Shown in pieces: positions 54,454 to 63,757 of a DNA stretch of 64,000 nucleotides (its first letter is position 1; every line of letters starts with the position of its first letter). The notes under the pieces were generated by a model. That model had not been told where the DNA came from. It worked only from the letters and a program-made list of their open reading frames with translations, and made no database searches. The stretch comes from VXYL01 sp963666465. GTDB lineage: Bacteria; Pseudomonadota; Gammaproteobacteria; Pseudomonadales; Azotimanducaceae. The translations under genes were made by a program, and so were the position numbers. The DNA lies in NCBI GenBank assembly GCA_963666465.1, contig OY762824.1, positions 2,790,001-2,854,000 on the forward strand. Reading direction: 5' to 3'.

Positions 54454-55818
54454 GTGAATAGGTGCCTGATCTGCCCCGGAAAGTTTTGGAGTGCGGACGT
54501 CGCCTCAACCATCGCGAACATCCCGACCAGGCACCTCACCCACGGCGTGGGAGCTCTGTGCGCCCTCGGCTACGTCGCCCTTGCGGCATTGGCGCGTGGA
54601 GATGGCGAACCGGGGCTGCCGGCTTTCTACGGCATTGTCGTGTGTACCGCCGCGCCAGTGTTCCTGCTGTACCTCCATGCCGTCCGAAGAGACGAGCCGC
54701 TACCGGTCGCAAGGCTGCTGTTCTGGGCCGTCGTCTTTCGCCTGTGTGGCCTCGCCGGCGGACCATTCTTCGAGGACGACTTCTATCGGTACCTCTGGGA
54801 CGGCTACCGCTTCGCAACTGCAGGCACACCCTATGGAGTGACCCCGGAAGCCTTCTTCCTGGACGAGAGCGTCCCGCCGGCATTCAGAAGCGTTCTGGAT
54901 CAAGTCAACAACCCCGACCTCCCCACCATCTACGGACCCACCACCCAGGTTCTGTTCCTGTTCGGCCATTGGGTGCAGGCCGGGAGCGTTGCCGCACTCC
55001 AGGCGCTCTTGATCGCGGTCGACCTCGCAACGCTGGCGTTGCTGCTGCGGCTTGCGCCGGCACGGAACGTCTTGCTCTATGCCTGGTGCCCGCTGGTCGT
55101 CAAAGAGATCGCGTTCACCGCGCATCCAGATGGACTCGGCGTGTGCCTGCTGCTTGCCGCCGTCGTCCTCGCCAGCAAGCGACGCAACGGCTGGGCGGCG
55201 CTTTGCCTGGGGGCTGCCGTTGGGGCAAAGGTATTTGCGCTGCTTCTGGCGCCGCTTGTGCTCATGCGCGCGCGGCTCATTCACTGGTGCATTCTCGGCG
55301 CCGCTCTGGCCTTGCTCTATGTCCCGTTCGCGATCTCCGGAGGAACGGATCTCGACTCTCTCGTCGTGTTCGCTCGCGAATGGGAGTTCAATTCGGCTGC
55401 TTTCGGGCTGCTTGCCGTCGCAGTCGCGCCGGACCAAGCGAAACTCGCCCTCGCCGCAGCATTTGGCCTGTTTTGGCTTTGGTACTATCGTCGGTACCGC
55501 AGCGGCGATTGCGACGTGCCGCGCGGCGATTGGATTTACGGGGCTTTCCTTCTTGCCGCACCGGTAATCAATGCTTGGTACCTGCTCTGGCTGCTCCCGT
55601 TCGCTGTCGTGTATCCGAGCCGCTGGGCCTGGACGGCGTCGGTGGCGGTGCTGCTCTCCTACATCACAGGGCTTCACTTGGGCAATCACGAAATGCAGGC
55701 CTATGGACAGCCTTGGTGGGTCCGCCCAGTCGAGTTCGGTGCCATCGTGATTGCCCTCCTGCTCGACTGGCTGCGCCATCGGGGCGTGTGCCCGCCGCCG
55801 GCACCCATCGGTGATTGA
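54454..55818 (+). CDS. Polytopic membrane glycosyltransferase (mannosyltransferase-like)
   Basis: 454-aa membrane protein with about 10-12 hydrophobic segments. The motif GGPFFEDDFYRYLWDGYRFATAGTPY-type loop (about residues 100-125) carries the acidic pair found in GT-C fold transferases that use lipid-phosphate sugars. It probably adds a sugar on the periplasmic side. No ATG is in frame; I use the GTG at 54454 (GGAAAAGG upstream), 40 bp past the tRNA. It overlaps the GT2 gene by eight bases, which could make the lipid-linked donor. Confidence 0.78.
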   Translation: MNRCLICPGKFWSADVASTIANIPTRHLTHGVGALCALGYVALAALARGDGEPGLPAFYGIVVCTAAPVFLLYLHAVRRDEPLPVARLLFWAVVFRLCGLAGGPFFEDDFYRYLWDGYRFATAGTPYGVTPEAFFLDESVPPAFRSVLDQVNNPDLPTIYGPTTQVLFLFGHWVQAGSVAALQALLIAVDLATLALLLRLAPARNVLLYAWCPLVVKEIAFTAHPDGLGVCLLLAAVVLASKRRNGWAALCLGAAVGAKVFALLLAPLVLMRARLIHWCILGAALALLYVPFAISGGTDLDSLVVFAREWEFNSAAFGLLAVAVAPDQAKLALAAAFGLFWLWYYRRYRSGDCDVPRGDWIYGAFLLAAPVINAWYLLWLLPFAVVYPSRWAWTASVAVLLSYITGLHLGNHEMQAYGQPWWVRPVEFGAIVIALLLDWLRHRGVCPPPAPIGD

Positions 55819-56554
55819 CGGACGTTCGGTGGGCGTTGTGATTCCCGCCCGCAATGAGCAGGGGAACATCGCTGCCGTCGTGCAGGCCGTGCAGGCCTTG
55901 CGCACGCCGAAGGGCGAAGGCGTGGTTGATGACATCGTCGTTTGCGACAACGGTTCAACGGATTCCACCGCGGAACGCGCGCGCATCGCCGGCGCGCGGG
56001 TGGTGACCGAGCAAAGGCCCGGCTATGGAATCGCGTGCTTGACCGCCATTCGAGTGCTGACGCCGGTCGAGGTCGTGCTCTTCGTGGATGGCGATCAAGC
56101 GTTTCACCTACACCAGTCGATGCGGCTGCTGGACGCCATCGTCGCCGGTGCCGATCTTGCCATCGGTTCGCGGGCGCTTGGCCGTGCCGAGCCCGGCGCC
56201 CTGTCGCTGCCGCAGATCGTCGGCAACCGGGTCGCCGCCGCGCTGATCCGGCTGATCTGGAAGCAGCGAGTCACCGATCTCGGCCCTTTCCGGGCCATCA
56301 CGGCGAGTGCCCTGGCTGCCCTCGACATGCGAGACAAGGCCTACGGCTGGACCGTGGAGATGCAAGTCAAGGCGATTCAGCATAAGATGCACATCGTTGA
56401 AGTCCCGGTGGACTCGCGACGGCGTCGGCACGGAAAGTCCAAGGTGGGCGGCACCATCCGCGGCATCGTTGGCGCCAGTGTCGGCATTCTTGGAATGATC
56501 CTCAAGCTATGGCTGCGCGCGAAGGCGAGCGGCGGTTCAAGGAGTTGCGCATGA
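55811..56554 (+). CDS. Family 2 glycosyltransferase (polyprenyl-phosphate sugar synthase type)
   Basis: 247-aa GT-A enzyme. Seen: VGVVIPARNEQGNIAAVV, DDIVVCDNGSTDSTAERA, the DxD-like FVDGDQAFH, and TDLGPFRAI; the C-terminus VDSRRRRHGKSKVGGTIRG matches dolichyl/undecaprenyl-phosphate glycosyltransferases. No C-terminal TM pair. It probably charges a polyprenyl phosphate for the GT-C enzyme encoded upstream (inference). The GTG at 55811 overlaps the upstream stop; its own stop overlaps the DUF547 start. Confidence 0.87.
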   Translation: MIDGRSVGVVIPARNEQGNIAAVVQAVQALRTPKGEGVVDDIVVCDNGSTDSTAERARIAGARVVTEQRPGYGIACLTAIRVLTPVEVVLFVDGDQAFHLHQSMRLLDAIVAGADLAIGSRALGRAEPGALSLPQIVGNRVAAALIRLIWKQRVTDLGPFRAITASALAALDMRDKAYGWTVEMQVKAIQHKMHIVEVPVDSRRRRHGKSKVGGTIRGIVGASVGILGMILKLWLRAKASGGSRSCA

Positions 56555-57369
56555 AGCGGTTTGCCTCCGCCTTCGTCGGCGTATGCATCGCGACGATGGC
56601 TCACGCCAACCAAACGCCCGAATTGATCCCGTTCTGGGACGCAAGCGACGAAACCAGCACGGCAACCGTCGATCACAGTGCGTGGCAGGCGTTGCTGGAC
56701 GCCTACCTCACACGGCATCCGTCCGGCGTCAATCGATTCGACTACGCAGGCCTCGCGGCCACATCAGACGACCTCACCAAGCTCAACGCCTATCTCGACA
56801 CGCTTCAAGGTTTGGACCCACGCGCCCACTCACGCGTCGAGCAGAAAGCATATTGGATCAACCTCTACAACGCGCTGACGGTCAAGGTGGTCGCCGACGC
56901 GTATCCGGTGGAGTCCATCAAGGACATCCACGAAGGCTGGATCCCGTTCACAGGGCCTTGGGGCGATGTCCATGCCGAGGTCGCCGGCCAGGAACTGACC
57001 TTGGACAACATCGAGCACGGCATCCTGCGGCCCATATGGAAAGACCCGCGCATTCACTACGCGGTGAACTGCGCCAGCATCGGCTGCCCGAACCTCGCCA
57101 CAGTGGTGTACACGGCCGCCAACACCGAGTCGCTCCTGGACGCGGGTACCCGGGAATACGTCAACCATCCCCGAGGCGTGGACATCGTGGACGAAGAATT
57201 CATGGTGCTGTCGAGCATCTACGAATGGTGGGTGCTCGATTTCGGCGGTTCCGAGGATGGCGTGCTCGCTCACCTGATCGAATACGCGAGCGACGAGCTG
57301 GCGGCGCAACTGCAGGGCTTCTCCGGCGTAATCGACTACGAATACGACTGGGACCTCAATCAGCCCTAG
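56551..57369 (+). CDS. DUF547 family secreted protein
   Basis: 272-aa periplasmic protein with a clear signal peptide (MKRFASAFVGVCIATMAHA). The DUF547 core is visible: QKAYWINLYNALTVKVV, the paired-Cys segment NCASIGCPNLA, and EYVNHPRGV. Function of the family is unknown. AAGGAG lies six bases before the ATG. It is the third gene of an overlapping operon with the two glycosyltransferases. Its TAG stop is within the CTAG that opens the next family B repeat. Confidence 0.87.
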   Translation: MKRFASAFVGVCIATMAHANQTPELIPFWDASDETSTATVDHSAWQALLDAYLTRHPSGVNRFDYAGLAATSDDLTKLNAYLDTLQGLDPRAHSRVEQKAYWINLYNALTVKVVADAYPVESIKDIHEGWIPFTGPWGDVHAEVAGQELTLDNIEHGILRPIWKDPRIHYAVNCASIGCPNLATVVYTAANTESLLDAGTREYVNHPRGVDIVDEEFMVLSSIYEWWVLDFGGSEDGVLAHLIEYASDELAAQLQGFSGVIDYEYDWDLNQP

Positions 57370-57424
57370 CGTCACAAGAAGCGTTGCCTTTCGGCAACGC
57401 TTCCTGCCCCAGCCCAAGCCGTCC
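57366..57424. repeat. Family B repeat, short form
   Basis: CTAGCGTCACAAGAAGCGTT at the left, stem CGTTGCC / GGCAACG, then TGCCCCAGCCCAAGCCGTC. The CTAG holds the DUF547 stop codon. 57425-57582 shows nothing recognisable. Confidence 0.87.
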
Positions 57425-57582
57425 TGTCTGCGCCGTAGGATGATCTCGCGCCGAAAATGTGGTGTGATCCCCCATTGCTCGCCCCGAAACGTTCCTGACG
57501 AGGGACAGGACCTCCCAGAAGATGGATTTTTCTCGCCGTATTAGGGTGCATGTCCCCGGAAAAGTTTCTACGGCGCAGACTC

Positions 57583-57632
57583 CTAGCGCGCCCTTGCGGG
57601 CGCGTCGGCAGTTCGCTTCGCGAACTGCCTAG
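57583..57632. repeat. Family D double hairpin, split at its right CTAG by an IS630 element
   Basis: CTAG, stem CGCGCCC-TTGC-GGGCGCG, spacer TCG, stem GCAGTTCGC-TTC-GCGAACTGC, CTAG. The right CTAG holds the TA at which the IS630 element begins. Confidence 0.88.
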
Positions 57633-58875
57633 TAGTTCGTTCCATTAAAACCTTGACGTTTCAGGCGATGTCCAAGTCGAAGTTGCGCCAACGCAACTGG
57701 ACGGGAGCTTCGTTCATTTCCGCAACGCCCTGGAGGATGCGGACCTTCAGTTCGGCGGTGGAGGCGACACGAATGTGACGCAGGAAGGTGCGAGCCATCT
57801 TCGAGAAGGCGCACTCGATCAGGTTCAGCCAGGAGCCGTGTTTCGGGGCGTGCACGCATTCGAAGCGCCCGGGCCGTGTCGCCAGGCACGCCATGGCTTC
57901 ACGGGAGACGCGCGCGGAGTGATTGTCGAGGACGACGCGGATGACGGCAGGGGCCGGACAATGACGATGCAGGCGCTCCAGCAACGCGGCGAACTCGCGG
58001 CCGCGATGCTTCGGCTCGACATTGGCGATGGTCTCGCCGGTGCGCAGATCGAGCGCGGCAAGAATCGACAACGTGCCGTGGCGCGCGCACTCGCAGTCGC
58101 GCGACAGCGTTGCCTGCCGCCCCGCCACCGGCGGCAGGTCCGGGGCGGTGGCGCCGATCGCCTGCACGCCGGGCCTCTCGTCCACGGACACCGTGCAGGT
58201 GGTCGGCGTCGCGGCATCGGGTTGCGCCGGCGTCAGGAAAACGTCGCGACAGACCATCAGGACTTCGCGCATCTTGCGGTCGAACTCCGGGTCGCGACGT
58301 TCCAGGCAGTGTCGCACCCGGTGCGGCTTCAGTTCGCTCTCCTGCAGGATGCGCCAGACGCCGCTCTTGCCGACGCGCGACAGGCGGGGAAACCCGGCCG
58401 CCCCGGCTTCGCGTCGCACGTGGGCGGTCAATGCCGACAACGTCCACGACTCCGCCGCCAGACCCAGCGCCTTGGGTTGCTGGCAGGCCACGCCGACCAC
58501 CCACGCTTTCGCGTCCGGCAGAATCTCCGGTTCCCGCGGGCGACGGCAACGATCTCGCAAGCCCGCGCGCAAGCCCGCCGCCAATGCCTTGTCGATGCAT
58601 TTGTGGATGGTTGGGCGCGACACGCCGACTTCGCGCTGAATCCGTGTGATCGACAACCCCGCGGCGTGGCGCAGCAGCACCTTCGCCCGTGTCGCCTCGC
58701 GCGCCGTCGCCGTCGCCGAGCGGCTCAATGTCGTCAGCATCTCCCGATCCGACTCCGACAACTGCAGCGCCGCCCGCTCTGTTCGTCTCGCCATGTCCCG
58801 CTCCTCGATTGGACCGGGCCGACATCATGCATCGGCATCGCCAACTTGTAATTGAATGCAAGAAACGAACTACTA
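57630..58875 (-). mobile_element. IS630-family insertion sequence
   Basis: Ends share GTAGTTCGTT inside CTAG on both sides (57629-57641 and, reversed, 58876-58864), consistent with the TA duplication made by IS630 elements. About 1.24 kb, one intact transposase gene. It inserted into the right CTAG of the family D repeat. Confidence 0.82.
57661..58794 (-). CDS. IS630 family transposase
   Basis: 377 aa. N-terminal helix-turn-helix (LSITRIQREVGVSRPTIHKC), and a DDE core with Asp in TVSVDERPGVQAIG, Asp in RVVLDNHSARVS and Glu in HGSWLNLIECAFSKMAR, all diagnostic of IS630/Tc1-type enzymes. The frame is intact in one piece, without the frameshift common in this family. Confidence 0.93.
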   Translation of the reverse strand: MARRTERAALQLSESDREMLTTLSRSATATAREATRAKVLLRHAAGLSITRIQREVGVSRPTIHKCIDKALAAGLRAGLRDRCRRPREPEILPDAKAWVVGVACQQPKALGLAAESWTLSALTAHVRREAGAAGFPRLSRVGKSGVWRILQESELKPHRVRHCLERRDPEFDRKMREVLMVCRDVFLTPAQPDAATPTTCTVSVDERPGVQAIGATAPDLPPVAGRQATLSRDCECARHGTLSILAALDLRTGETIANVEPKHRGREFAALLERLHRHCPAPAVIRVVLDNHSARVSREAMACLATRPGRFECVHAPKHGSWLNLIECAFSKMARTFLRHIRVASTAELKVRILQGVAEMNEAPVQLRWRNFDLDIA

Positions 58876-58893
58876 GTGTTCCGTCACGTTCTG

Positions 58894-59422
58894 ACTTTCG
58901 GGCAGAGCCGCCTGAGCTTGGTGCGCGCGCGTCGTATCGCCTACCTGGTCCGGGTGCGCCGACAAATCCCCGCGGCATCCTGGCCTTGGCCTACAGCCGC
59001 CACGCCGCCATCGAAATCCGCCAGCGCCTTGCCGAACTGGTGGGCGAGGATGCCCGGCCCATCACCGTTCTCACCTGCCACGCACTCGCCATGCGACTGG
59101 TGGGCGCGAGCTTCGCGGCCATGGAGCGTTCGGACAACGAAGCCGAAACCGATGTCTTCAAAGCGGTGCTGCGCGAGGCCACGGCGCTGCTCACGACAAG
59201 AACCTGCCCCCGGAGGAGTCGGACGCCCAACGCGAACGCATTCTGGACGGGTTCCGATGGACACTGGTTGACGAATACCAAGACATCGATCAAGACCAAT
59301 ACGAACTGATCTCAGCCATCGCCGGTCGAACCCGACCGAACGAAGACAGCAGGCTCACCCTGTTCGCCGTCGGCGACGACGACCGAACATCACAGGTGGT
59401 GCCCGAACTAATCTTCCACTGA
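58894..59422 (+). pseudogene. Internal fragment of a UvrD-family helicase
   Basis: Successive frames give RARRIAYLVRVRR, then GILALAYSRHAAIEIRQRL...ITVLTCHALAMRLVGASF, then QRERILDGFRWTLVDEYQDI (Walker B-like DEYQD)...LTLFAVGDDDRT and a stop. Shifts occur near 58965 and 59200. The P-loop start and everything after motif III are missing. It is clearly dead. It starts right after the IS630 right flank, suggesting truncation linked to that insertion or an earlier one. Confidence 0.75.
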
Positions 59423-59476
59423 TTCAAACGACTGCCGCCTCAAAACCATGAAATCTCGGCGACAGGCGCCAAGATT

Positions 59477-61029
59477 TCATGGTTCGGCCACGTCAAAAGC
59501 GCCGATGTTGCGCGTCCGCTCGCTGAACTCGATACCGATCAAGTGGATTGGCTCGCCGAGGTGGCGGTACTTGTCGGCGTAGCCCTTCTCCGCCAACTGC
59601 CGCAGGGCGGCACCCTCCCCGGCGCGTTCGGCCACCTTGAACTCGAACAGGTACACCTGCCCGTTGAAGCGCATCGCCAGATCCAGCCGGCCCGCCGACG
59701 AGGCGTCCTCGACGGTCAGGTCCATGCCCAGCGACGCCAGGGCGGCGTAGAAGACGCTGGCGTAGCAGCCCTCGAACCGGGTGATGTCGTTGCGCCGGTG
59801 CCAGTCCGACGGGATGCCCGCGAACATGGAGCGGAACACCGCTTCGACCCCTGCCCAGTCATCGGCGAGAAAGTGCTGGTAGAGCCGCGCCCCCTCAAGG
59901 CCCGATTCTCGCCGCCGCCGGCAAGGTGGCGGAGCAGCGCCTTGTTCAGGCTCTGGCGGACTTCCCGGTTCGGATAGCCGAGCCGATATTGGGTCTCGCC
60001 AGCCAAGAAGGCCGACTCCTCGATGGTGAGGTAGCCGGTCTGGAACAGGAGCGCCTCGATGGCGATCTCCTCCACGTCGAAGCTCGACAGCAGGCGCTCG
60101 TCCGCCTCCAGGCCGTCCAGTTCGAACGCGTTGATCCCGCGCCGCGTCAGCATGTCCACCAGGAAGGTCGGGGTGCCGGTCTCGAACCACCAGGCCCCGA
60201 ACTCGCGCCGCCGGCACAGCAGCAGGACGTCGAAGGGGTTGTACACCCGCTCCCCCCGCCAGCTGTAGCCGTTGTACCACTCGCGGACCTCGCCCCGGTC
60301 AAGGCCCGCCATCTCCGGGGCGAACACCGTGTCCAGGTCCGCCTCCGTGTAGCCGCAGATGGTCGCGTGCTCGGGGTCGAGGGTGATGTCGATGAGGTTG
60401 TTCAGGCCCGAGAACAGGTTCACCTTGGAGAACTTGCTGACTCCGGCAAGCAGCGCGAAGCGCACGTGCGCATCGCAGTCCTTGACCACCGAGTAGAGGC
60501 CGCGCAGGAAGTCGCGGTTGGCGCGGGCCACCTCCGGCTGGCCGAGGGCGTCCAGGATCGGCTTGTCGCACTCGTCCACGAGCACCACGACGCGCTCGCC
60601 CGACTGCCCGCGCAGCCCCTCGATCAATTCCGCGAAGCGCTCAGGTGCGGACGCTTCCGGATCCCCGGTCAATTCGGCGCGTCGCTCCGCCGCGGCGATC
60701 TGCCTTGTGACGGTTTCGTGTACGTAGTCCGGCGACGTGAAGTCGCCCCGTCCAAAACTGAGCCGCACCGCGGGATGCCGTTGGCCCCAGTCCCAGTCTC
60801 CGTGGATGGCAAGTTCCCGGAACAACTCCTCGGAACCCTCGAAGAGTTCCTTGACGGTGTCGAGCAGCAGGCTCTTGCCGAAGCGCCGCGGGCGCGACAG
60901 GAAGAAGTGCTTGCCTTCCCTGGTGAGTTGCCGGATGTGGCTGGTCTTGTCGGCGTAGTAGCAGCCCTCCTCCCGAATCTCGCGGAAGGTCTGTATGCCG
61001 ATCGGCAGCTTGCGCCGCTCTGCCTTCAC
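59477..61029 (-). pseudogene. AAA-ATPase / PD-(D/E)XK nuclease fusion, one frameshift
   Basis: Two frames form one ~517-aa protein. The N-terminal AAA-ATPase-like domain has the family opening LPIGIQTFREIREEGCYYADKT, P-loop-like SRPRRFGKSLLLD and VVVLVDECDKPILDA. After a frameshift near 59910, the C-terminal part reads RLYQHFLADDWAGVEAVF and the nuclease motif LDLAMRFNGQVYLFEFKV (D...ExK). The family (AAA-ATPase_like plus PDDEXK_9) is widespread and of uncertain role. The start is the GTG at 61029. Only one lesion, so recent decay or a sequencing error are both possible. Confidence 0.8.
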
Positions 61030-61062
61030 TCTATTCGCCCGTCAATCCGACGAAGAAGAAGC

Positions 61063-61083
61063 CTAGTGTTCCATCACGCTATG
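61063..61083. repeat. CTAGTGTTCC motif, second copy
   Basis: CTAGTGTTCCATCACGCTAT matches 58873-58893 at about 17 of 21 bases, same orientation. The two copies bracket the UvrD remnant and the AAA/nuclease gene and may be ends of a larger lost element. Confidence 0.45.
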
Positions 61084-61258
61084 GATTTCGCCACCTGCGT
61101 TGCGCGCACTGCATGCGCCATGCCCAGCGTCGGACTCCCTCTCCGCCAGATAGAGTCAGTAACCTGTTGTTTTTCAAGGACTAGACAACCGGAAATCTGG
61201 GAAGTCCCTCATTTGGTCCCGCAAACCAGTTCGGCATAGGAAGCCCTCCGACCACCAA

Positions 61259-61402
61259 GCTTGCATGGAAGTACGCCTCCGGCGACGGGGACACATGCCC
61301 GAACTTCCCTGCGCGTCAGCGGTCGAGGAAGCTTCCCCGGCCGAAGGCTCCTGGCCCGGATCGTTCGCAGTAGGGCATTCATGAACAATTCGAGGGCCAG
61401 GC
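61259..61402 (+). repeat. Family A repeat followed by part of element C
   Basis: 61259-61352 is a diverged family A unit (TTGCATGGAAGTACGCC... to GAAGGCTCC). 61362-61402 matches the right end of element C (CGCAGTAGGGCATTCATG plus flank). No gene is seen in the remainder of the 61030-61469 gap. Confidence 0.75.
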
Positions 61403-61469
61403 ACCTGCCTAGTCGAAGTGGCGAGTGGAAACGAAGCAAGAAGGCGGGTGGGCCGCCTTTGTTCTCCGA

Positions 61470-63647
61470 TCACGCCGTGCCGGCAGTGTGTCCCGCATCT
61501 CGTGCGCCTCGCCCTCGGCGCAGGCGGTGGAACCGCCCAACCCAGGAGAGCAGACCCTCGGGCACATGCTTCTTGCGCCAGGCGCTGGCCGCGAACTTGT
61601 TGGCCTCCGTGAGCGTTGGATAGACATGAATGGTGCCCATCAGGGCTTTTAGGCCCTTGCCCCACTTCATTGCGGCAATGAACTCGGCAAGCAGGTCGCC
61701 GGCATGGTGGCCGACGATGGTCACGCCCAGGATGCGGTCCTTGCCAGGGGGCGTCAGCACCTTGATGAAGCCGCGACCTTCTTCGTCCGCCAGCGCGCGG
61801 TCTAGCTCCTCGAGTTCATAGTGGGTGACCTCAACGTCGATGCCTTGCCGCTCCGCCTCTTGCTCGTTTAGGCCCACACGTCCGACTTCGGGGTCGGTGA
61901 ACGTCGTCCACGGGATGACCGAGTAATCCGCCTTGAACTTCCTGAGCGGGCTGAACAGAGGGTTCACGGACGCATACCACGCTTCGTGGGACGCGGTGTG
62001 GGTGAACTGATACGGCCCTATGGCATCGCCGCATGCGTAGATCGTCGGCACGCTGGTGCGCAGGTACTCGTCCACCTCGACATCACCGCGCTCACCGAGC
62101 GCCACGCCCACATCCTCCAGCCCGAACCCCTCCGTATTCGGCCGCCGTCCCACTGCCACCAGGATGGCATCGAACGGAATCCGCACCTCATCGGCTTCCT
62201 CGCTCGTGCAGATCAAAATCCGTTCCCCGTCCTCGGAGGCCACACGGTCGGCGCGATGGCTGGTGAGCAGTCGGATGCCTTCCGCCACGAACTGCCGCTG
62301 CACCAAGTCGATTACATCCTCGTCCTCGCGCGACAACAAGTGCGGTCCCCGATCCACCATCGTCACCTCGGCGCCGAATCTGCGAAACGCCTGTGCCAGT
62401 TCGCTGCCAATCGGCCCGCCACCGAGAACCACGAACCTGCGCGGCAGCTCGCGAATCTCCCAGATTGTGTCGGACGTGTAGTAACCGGACTCCGCGAGGC
62501 CCGGAATCGGCGGCACGAACGGCAGCCCGCCCGTGGCGATGACGATGTTGCGGGTGGTGATCTCGCGGTCATCGACACGGACGCTGTACGGTGACGTGAC
62601 CTTGGCGTCCCCCATGATGCAGTCAACGCCGAGGCCGGTGTAACGCTCCACCGAGTCGTGCGGTTCGATCTTCCTGATGACGCCCTGCACCCGCTCCATC
62701 ACCTCGCGGAACTCGAACTCCACCCTGGCGCTCCGGAAGCCAAACTCCCGGGCCCGCGCGGCATAGGACAGCATCTTGGCGGAACGAAGCAGCGACTTGC
62801 TTGGCACGCAGCCGGTGTTCAGGCAGTCGCCACCCATGCGGTTGCGTTCAATCAGGGTTACCTTGGCTTTCACCGTCGCGGCGATCAGCGCAGCAACCAG
62901 CCCTCCGGAACCCGCGCCGATGACGACCAGGTTGTTGTCGAAATGCTTGGGTTTGTTGAACCGGCGCAGGGCCTTGCGGGCCTTGGCCGCGTCGAGGAGT
63001 TTCTTGGCAATGAGCGGCGCCAGTCCCAGCAGGGCAAAGGAAATCCACAACGTGGGCGACAGGATGTCGCCAACGGAGGCAACTCGGCCGAGCTCGGCCC
63101 CCGCGTTCACGTAAACCACGGTGCCGAAGATCATGCCGAGCTGGCTCACCCAATAGAAGCGCCACGTTGACAGCGGCGTCAGCGCCATGGCGAGATTGAT
63201 GACGAAGAACGGAACCACCGGGACGAGGCGCATGGCGAAAAGATAGAAGGCGCCGTCCTTCTCGACGCCGCGGTCAATTGCGCGGAGATGCTGGCCGAAC
63301 TTCGAGCGCACGGCATCGCGGAACAGGTATCGCGCAATGGTAAACGCCAGCGTCGCCCCCAGCGCGCTGGCGAACGAAACGATGACGACTCCCTGCACCA
63401 ACCCGAACAGGGCCCCGGCAATGAGGGTCAGGAGCGCAGCGCCCGGGAGTGAAGCACCCGTCACGAGGACATAGATGGCGAAGAACGCAAGTGCCGTCGT
63501 CCAGGGGTTCTTCGCCTGATAGGATGCGATCGCCTCGCGCTGCGCGGAAAAGAACTCCAACGTCATGAACCGCTGGAGATCGAACGCGACAAAGAGCCCA
63601 ATCAGCACCGCCAAGGCGATCAGGAGGATAATGCGGCTCGGTCTCAC
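61470..63647 (-). CDS. VTT-domain membrane protein fused to a mercuric-reductase-like flavoprotein
   Basis: 725 aa. Residues 1-235 form a TVP38/TMEM64 (DedA-like VTT) membrane domain with about six TM segments and GASLPGAALLTLIAGALFG. Residues ~240-715 form a class I pyridine-nucleotide disulfide oxidoreductase: FAD motif NLVVIGAGSGGLVAAL, redox-active GGDCLNTGCVPSKSLL, NAD motif VVLGGGPIGSELAQAF, ATPase-like YACGDAIGP, and the C-terminal base in HVYPTLTEANK. There is no heavy-metal-binding HMA domain and no C-terminal Cys pair, so mercury reduction is unlikely. The partner electron acceptor is unknown. Confidence 0.88.
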   Translation of the reverse strand: MRPSRIILLIALAVLIGLFVAFDLQRFMTLEFFSAQREAIASYQAKNPWTTALAFFAIYVLVTGASLPGAALLTLIAGALFGLVQGVVIVSFASALGATLAFTIARYLFRDAVRSKFGQHLRAIDRGVEKDGAFYLFAMRLVPVVPFFVINLAMALTPLSTWRFYWVSQLGMIFGTVVYVNAGAELGRVASVGDILSPTLWISFALLGLAPLIAKKLLDAAKARKALRRFNKPKHFDNNLVVIGAGSGGLVAALIAATVKAKVTLIERNRMGGDCLNTGCVPSKSLLRSAKMLSYAARAREFGFRSARVEFEFREVMERVQGVIRKIEPHDSVERYTGLGVDCIMGDAKVTSPYSVRVDDREITTRNIVIATGGLPFVPPIPGLAESGYYTSDTIWEIRELPRRFVVLGGGPIGSELAQAFRRFGAEVTMVDRGPHLLSREDEDVIDLVQRQFVAEGIRLLTSHRADRVASEDGERILICTSEEADEVRIPFDAILVAVGRRPNTEGFGLEDVGVALGERGDVEVDEYLRTSVPTIYACGDAIGPYQFTHTASHEAWYASVNPLFSPLRKFKADYSVIPWTTFTDPEVGRVGLNEQEAERQGIDVEVTHYELEELDRALADEEGRGFIKVLTPPGKDRILGVTIVGHHAGDLLAEFIAAMKWGKGLKALMGTIHVYPTLTEANKFAASAWRKKHVPEGLLSWVGRFHRLRRGRGARDAGHTAGTA

Positions 63648-63757
63648 CTCAGCACGACTCGCGGCGATCCATAGGGCGCGCCTCGCAGCGCTCGATCGCG
63701 CAATGCCTCGGGCAGTTGCCTCATGCCCTCACACCCTCGTTGGCAAAAACCCTGGCA

